Origin: Clostridium carboxidivorans P7
GTDB taxonomy: Bacteria; Bacillota; Clostridia; Clostridiales; Clostridiaceae
Direction: 5' to 3'
Length of the DNA stretch: 64,000 bases
NCBI RefSeq assembly: GCF_001038625.1
Contig: NZ_CP011803.1
Coordinates: forward strand, 186,001-250,000
Made by a program: the position numbers and the translations under genes. The notes below the pieces were generated by a model. The model saw only the letters and a list, made by a program, of their open reading frames with translations. It did no database searches and was not told the origin of the DNA. This document shows positions 62,050-64,000 of this stretch, piece after piece (position 1 is the first letter of the stretch; every line of letters begins with the position of its first letter).

Positions 62050-64000
62050 TTAATCAAGTGCTTGACTTTTTAAATACACTTTTTTTATATTCCATATTTC
62101 ATCAGCGTATTTTGCTACAGTATTGTCACTAGAAAAAATACCTGAATTAGCAATGTTTATTATACTCATTTTTTGCCATTTTGCTTTATCCGTATAAAGC
62201 TGATTTATTTTATTTTGAGCATTTACATAGGCATCGAAATCTTTTAATACAAAATACTCATCATTTTTGAATAAAAGGTTGTCATATATATCATTAAATT
62301 CATAATTGGATACATTTAAAAATCCATTGGTAAGTTGAGTTAAAATTTTGTTGATTCTAGGATCATTATTAAAGATATCTCTAGAGTGATAGTTCTTATT
62401 TTTATAAAATTCAATTACTTCACTAGCGGTTAAACCAAATATTACAATATTATCTTCTCCAACAGCTTCTTTTATCTCAACATTTGCTCCATCTAAGGTA
62501 GCTATAGTGACCGCACCATTCATCATAAATTTCATATTTCCTGTACCAGAAGCTTCTTTGGAAGCTGTTGAAATTTGTTCACTTACATCTGTACAAGGAA
62601 TAAGCTTTTCTGCTAAGGAGACACTGTAATTTTCAAGAAAAACTACTTTAATTTTATCTCCTATGCTAGTATCATTATTTATTTTATCAGCCACGCTGGT
62701 TATTAATTTTATAACTTGTTTTGCTAGATGATATCCAGGTGAGGCTTTGGCAGCAAATATGAATGTTCTTGGAACTATATCTAAATTTGGATTTTCTTTT
62801 AATCTGTTGTATAAATCTAAGATGTTTAGTACATTTAAAACCTGTCTTTTATAAGCATGAAGTCTCTTAGCTTGAACATCTAATATAGAGTTTGGGTTGA
62901 CGTTAATATTGTATTTATTTTTAATGTAATTGGATAAAGTTATTTTATTATCTCTTTTTATATTTGCAAATTTGTCTTGAATTGAACTATCATGTGCAAA
63001 GCTTTCTAGTTTCTTTAATTCTAAAGGATGTTTAATCCAATCTGTACCTATAGTTTCATTAATTAAATTAGTAAGCTTAGGATTTGATTCCATAAGCCAT
63101 CTTCTATGGGTTATACCATTAGTTTTATTGTTAAATTTTTCAGGATAAAAATCATAGAAATTTTTAAGTTCTTGATTTTTCAATATTTCTGTATGAAGCT
63201 TTGCTACTCCATTTACTGAGTGACTTCCTACAATAGCAAGATAAGCCATTCTTATAGTGTCATTAGATATAATGGACATTTCATTTACTTTATTCCAATT
63301 TCCATTATATTCATCAAAAACTTCTGCACAAAATCTTTTGTTTATTTCTTCTATAATCATATAAATTCTAGGAAGAAGTTTTTTAAACATATCAACTGGC
63401 CATTTTTCTAAAGCTTCAGCTAAAATAGTATGATTGGTATAAGCCATAACATTAGTAGTAATTTTCCAGGCTTCTTCCCAAGGCATTGATTTTTCATCAA
63501 CCAATAATCTCATTAATTCTGCTATGGCAACAGATGGGTGGGTATCATTTATGTGTACAGCTATATATTCATCTAGTTTATTTAAAGGTAAGCCCAGTTT
63601 TTCATATCGTCTTAATATACTTTGAAGGCCTGCGCTTACAAAAAAGTATTGTTGTTTTAATCTTAAAATTTTTCCTTTTTCATTTGAATCGTCAGGATAC
63701 AGTACTTGAGTAATGGACTCTACTGAATATTTATATTCTACGGCTTTTAAATAATCCCCATTACTAAAAGAAGAAAAATCAAAATCCTCATCAACAGTTT
63801 CTGCGCTCCAAAGCCTTAAATTATTTACAATATTATTATCATAACCAACAACAGGTATGTCATAGGGTACTGCAAGAACAGGTTCATAATTTTTGTATAT
63901 TACTTTAAAGCTATCATTTTCTTTAATAAGATCAACAGTTCCACCCAATTTAACTATAACAGATTTATGAGGTTTTCTTGTTTCCCATACATAGCCTTCC
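62050..64000 (-). CDS. glgP: Glycogen/alpha-glucan phosphorylase (N-terminal part outside the window)
   Basis: This PLP enzyme releases glucose-1-phosphate from glycogen or maltodextrin. The frame stays open to the window edge, and the last visible codons (EGYVWETRKPHKSVIVKLGG) match the N-terminal region of the family, so about 150-170 residues lie beyond base 64000. The PLP lysine is in EASGTGNMKFMMNG. VHINDTHPSVAIAELMR, GITHRRWL and AKRLHAYKRQ are all intact. It is the upstream gene of an operon with the GH13 enzyme. Confidence 0.94.
   Translation of the reverse strand, partial: EGYVWETRKPHKSVIVKLGGTVDLIKENDSFKVIYKNYEPVLAVPYDIPVVGYDNNIVNNLRLWSAETVDEDFDFSSFSNGDYLKAVEYKYSVESITQVLYPDDSNEKGKILRLKQQYFFVSAGLQSILRRYEKLGLPLNKLDEYIAVHINDTHPSVAIAELMRLLVDEKSMPWEEAWKITTNVMAYTNHTILAEALEKWPVDMFKKLLPRIYMIIEEINKRFCAEVFDEYNGNWNKVNEMSIISNDTIRMAYLAIVGSHSVNGVAKLHTEILKNQELKNFYDFYPEKFNNKTNGITHRRWLMESNPKLTNLINETIGTDWIKHPLELKKLESFAHDSSIQDKFANIKRDNKITLSNYIKNKYNINVNPNSILDVQAKRLHAYKRQVLNVLNILDLYNRLKENPNLDIVPRTFIFAAKASPGYHLAKQVIKLITSVADKINNDTSIGDKIKVVFLENYSVSLAEKLIPCTDVSEQISTASKEASGTGNMKFMMNGAVTIATLDGANVEIKEAVGEDNIVIFGLTASEVIEFYKNKNYHSRDIFNNDPRINKILTQLTNGFLNVSNYEFNDIYDNLLFKNDEYFVLKDFDAYVNAQNKINQLYTDKAKWQKMSIINIANSGIFSSDNTVAKYADEIWNIKKVYLKSQALD

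Noticed and set aside
59371-64000. Plus-strand coding in the glycogen/SOD region
   Set aside because: The plus-strand open frames here are short, lack ribosome sites, and lie opposite well-conserved minus-strand genes.
1-64000. CRISPR arrays, prophage, insertion sequences, tRNA or rRNA genes
   Set aside because: I looked through all gaps and saw no regularly spaced repeats, transposase or integrase frames, phage structural genes, or GC-rich tRNA-like cloverleaf stretches.

Overview
The window is AT-rich DNA (roughly 70% A+T by eye) from a low-GC, spore-forming anaerobic Firmicute. Most likely it is a cluster I Clostridium of the kluyveri/ljungdahlii/scatologenes kind, but I cannot fix the species. 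The signs are spoVS and RNase Y next to recA, AsrABC, strong AGGAGG ribosome binding sites with frequent GTG/TTG starts, and TPP, lysine and cyclic di-AMP riboswitches. I found no tRNA, rRNA, CRISPR array, insertion sequence or prophage. The two end genes (rimO and a glycogen phosphorylase) run off the window.

Layout. 1-5.4 kb: rimO, pgsA, recA (with a LexA box), rny and spoVS (with a sigma-H type promoter). 5.5-8.0 kb: a three-gene membrane cassette (UbiA-type prenyl-phosphate phosphoribosyltransferase, GT-C glycosyltransferase, small SMR/EamA flippase) that looks like a lipid-linked sugar pathway. 8.2-12.2 kb: aminotransferase, HPr, DUF378, purB and an unknown small protein. 12.3-24.4 kb: a nitrate/nitrite (or sulfite) respiration island with a Mo-bisMGD nitrate reductase, ferredoxin-like subunit, FAD reductase, broken moeA, HD protein, narK, FNT channel, asrABC and a Crp/Fnr regulator. 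24.7-28.7 kb: an unusual SF1-helicase-fragment/LexA-peptidase fusion followed by clpS-clpA. 28.9-34.2 kb: FliD-like protein, infC with an AUU start, lysine-riboswitch-controlled permease, radical SAM/SPASM protein and dUTPase. 34.3-40.7 kb, minus strand: PrcB/SbsA-like secreted protein, anti-sigma and ECF sigma factors, PHP hydrolase, a c-di-AMP-riboswitch-controlled LysM/SleB hydrolase and DegV. 40.9-47.1 kb: TPP riboswitch-thiC, CBS/CorC protein, ABC exporter and a HAD protein. 47.4-52.8 kb: TetR, RND pump and adaptor. 52.9-56.4 kb: ArsR, a four-domain persulfide protein and a membrane protein. 56.5-64 kb: zinc-ribbon/DUF5050 protein, cell-wall-binding-repeat protein, SOD, and GH13 amylase with glycogen phosphorylase.

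The strongest regulatory signal is in the nitrate island. Four promoters (nitrate reductase, narK, FNT-asrABC and the crp gene itself) each carry a 14-bp Crp-type palindrome whose centre lies 41.5 bp before the transcription start predicted from the -10 hexamer. Three of them (not crp) also carry a Rex-like box. This suggests one regulon that couples nitrate/nitrite reduction to a Crp/Fnr activator and to the NADH/NAD+ state. The moeA gene inside the island has a single in-frame TGA.

The most unusual protein is the fusion at 24675-26138. It has a P-loop and DESQ motif of a UvrD-like ATPase, then a LexA/S24 peptidase domain with an Ala-Gly cleavage site and a Ser/Lys dyad at LexA-like spacing, but no DNA-binding HTH. 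It lies directly upstream of clpS-clpA. I know of no described function for this arrangement.
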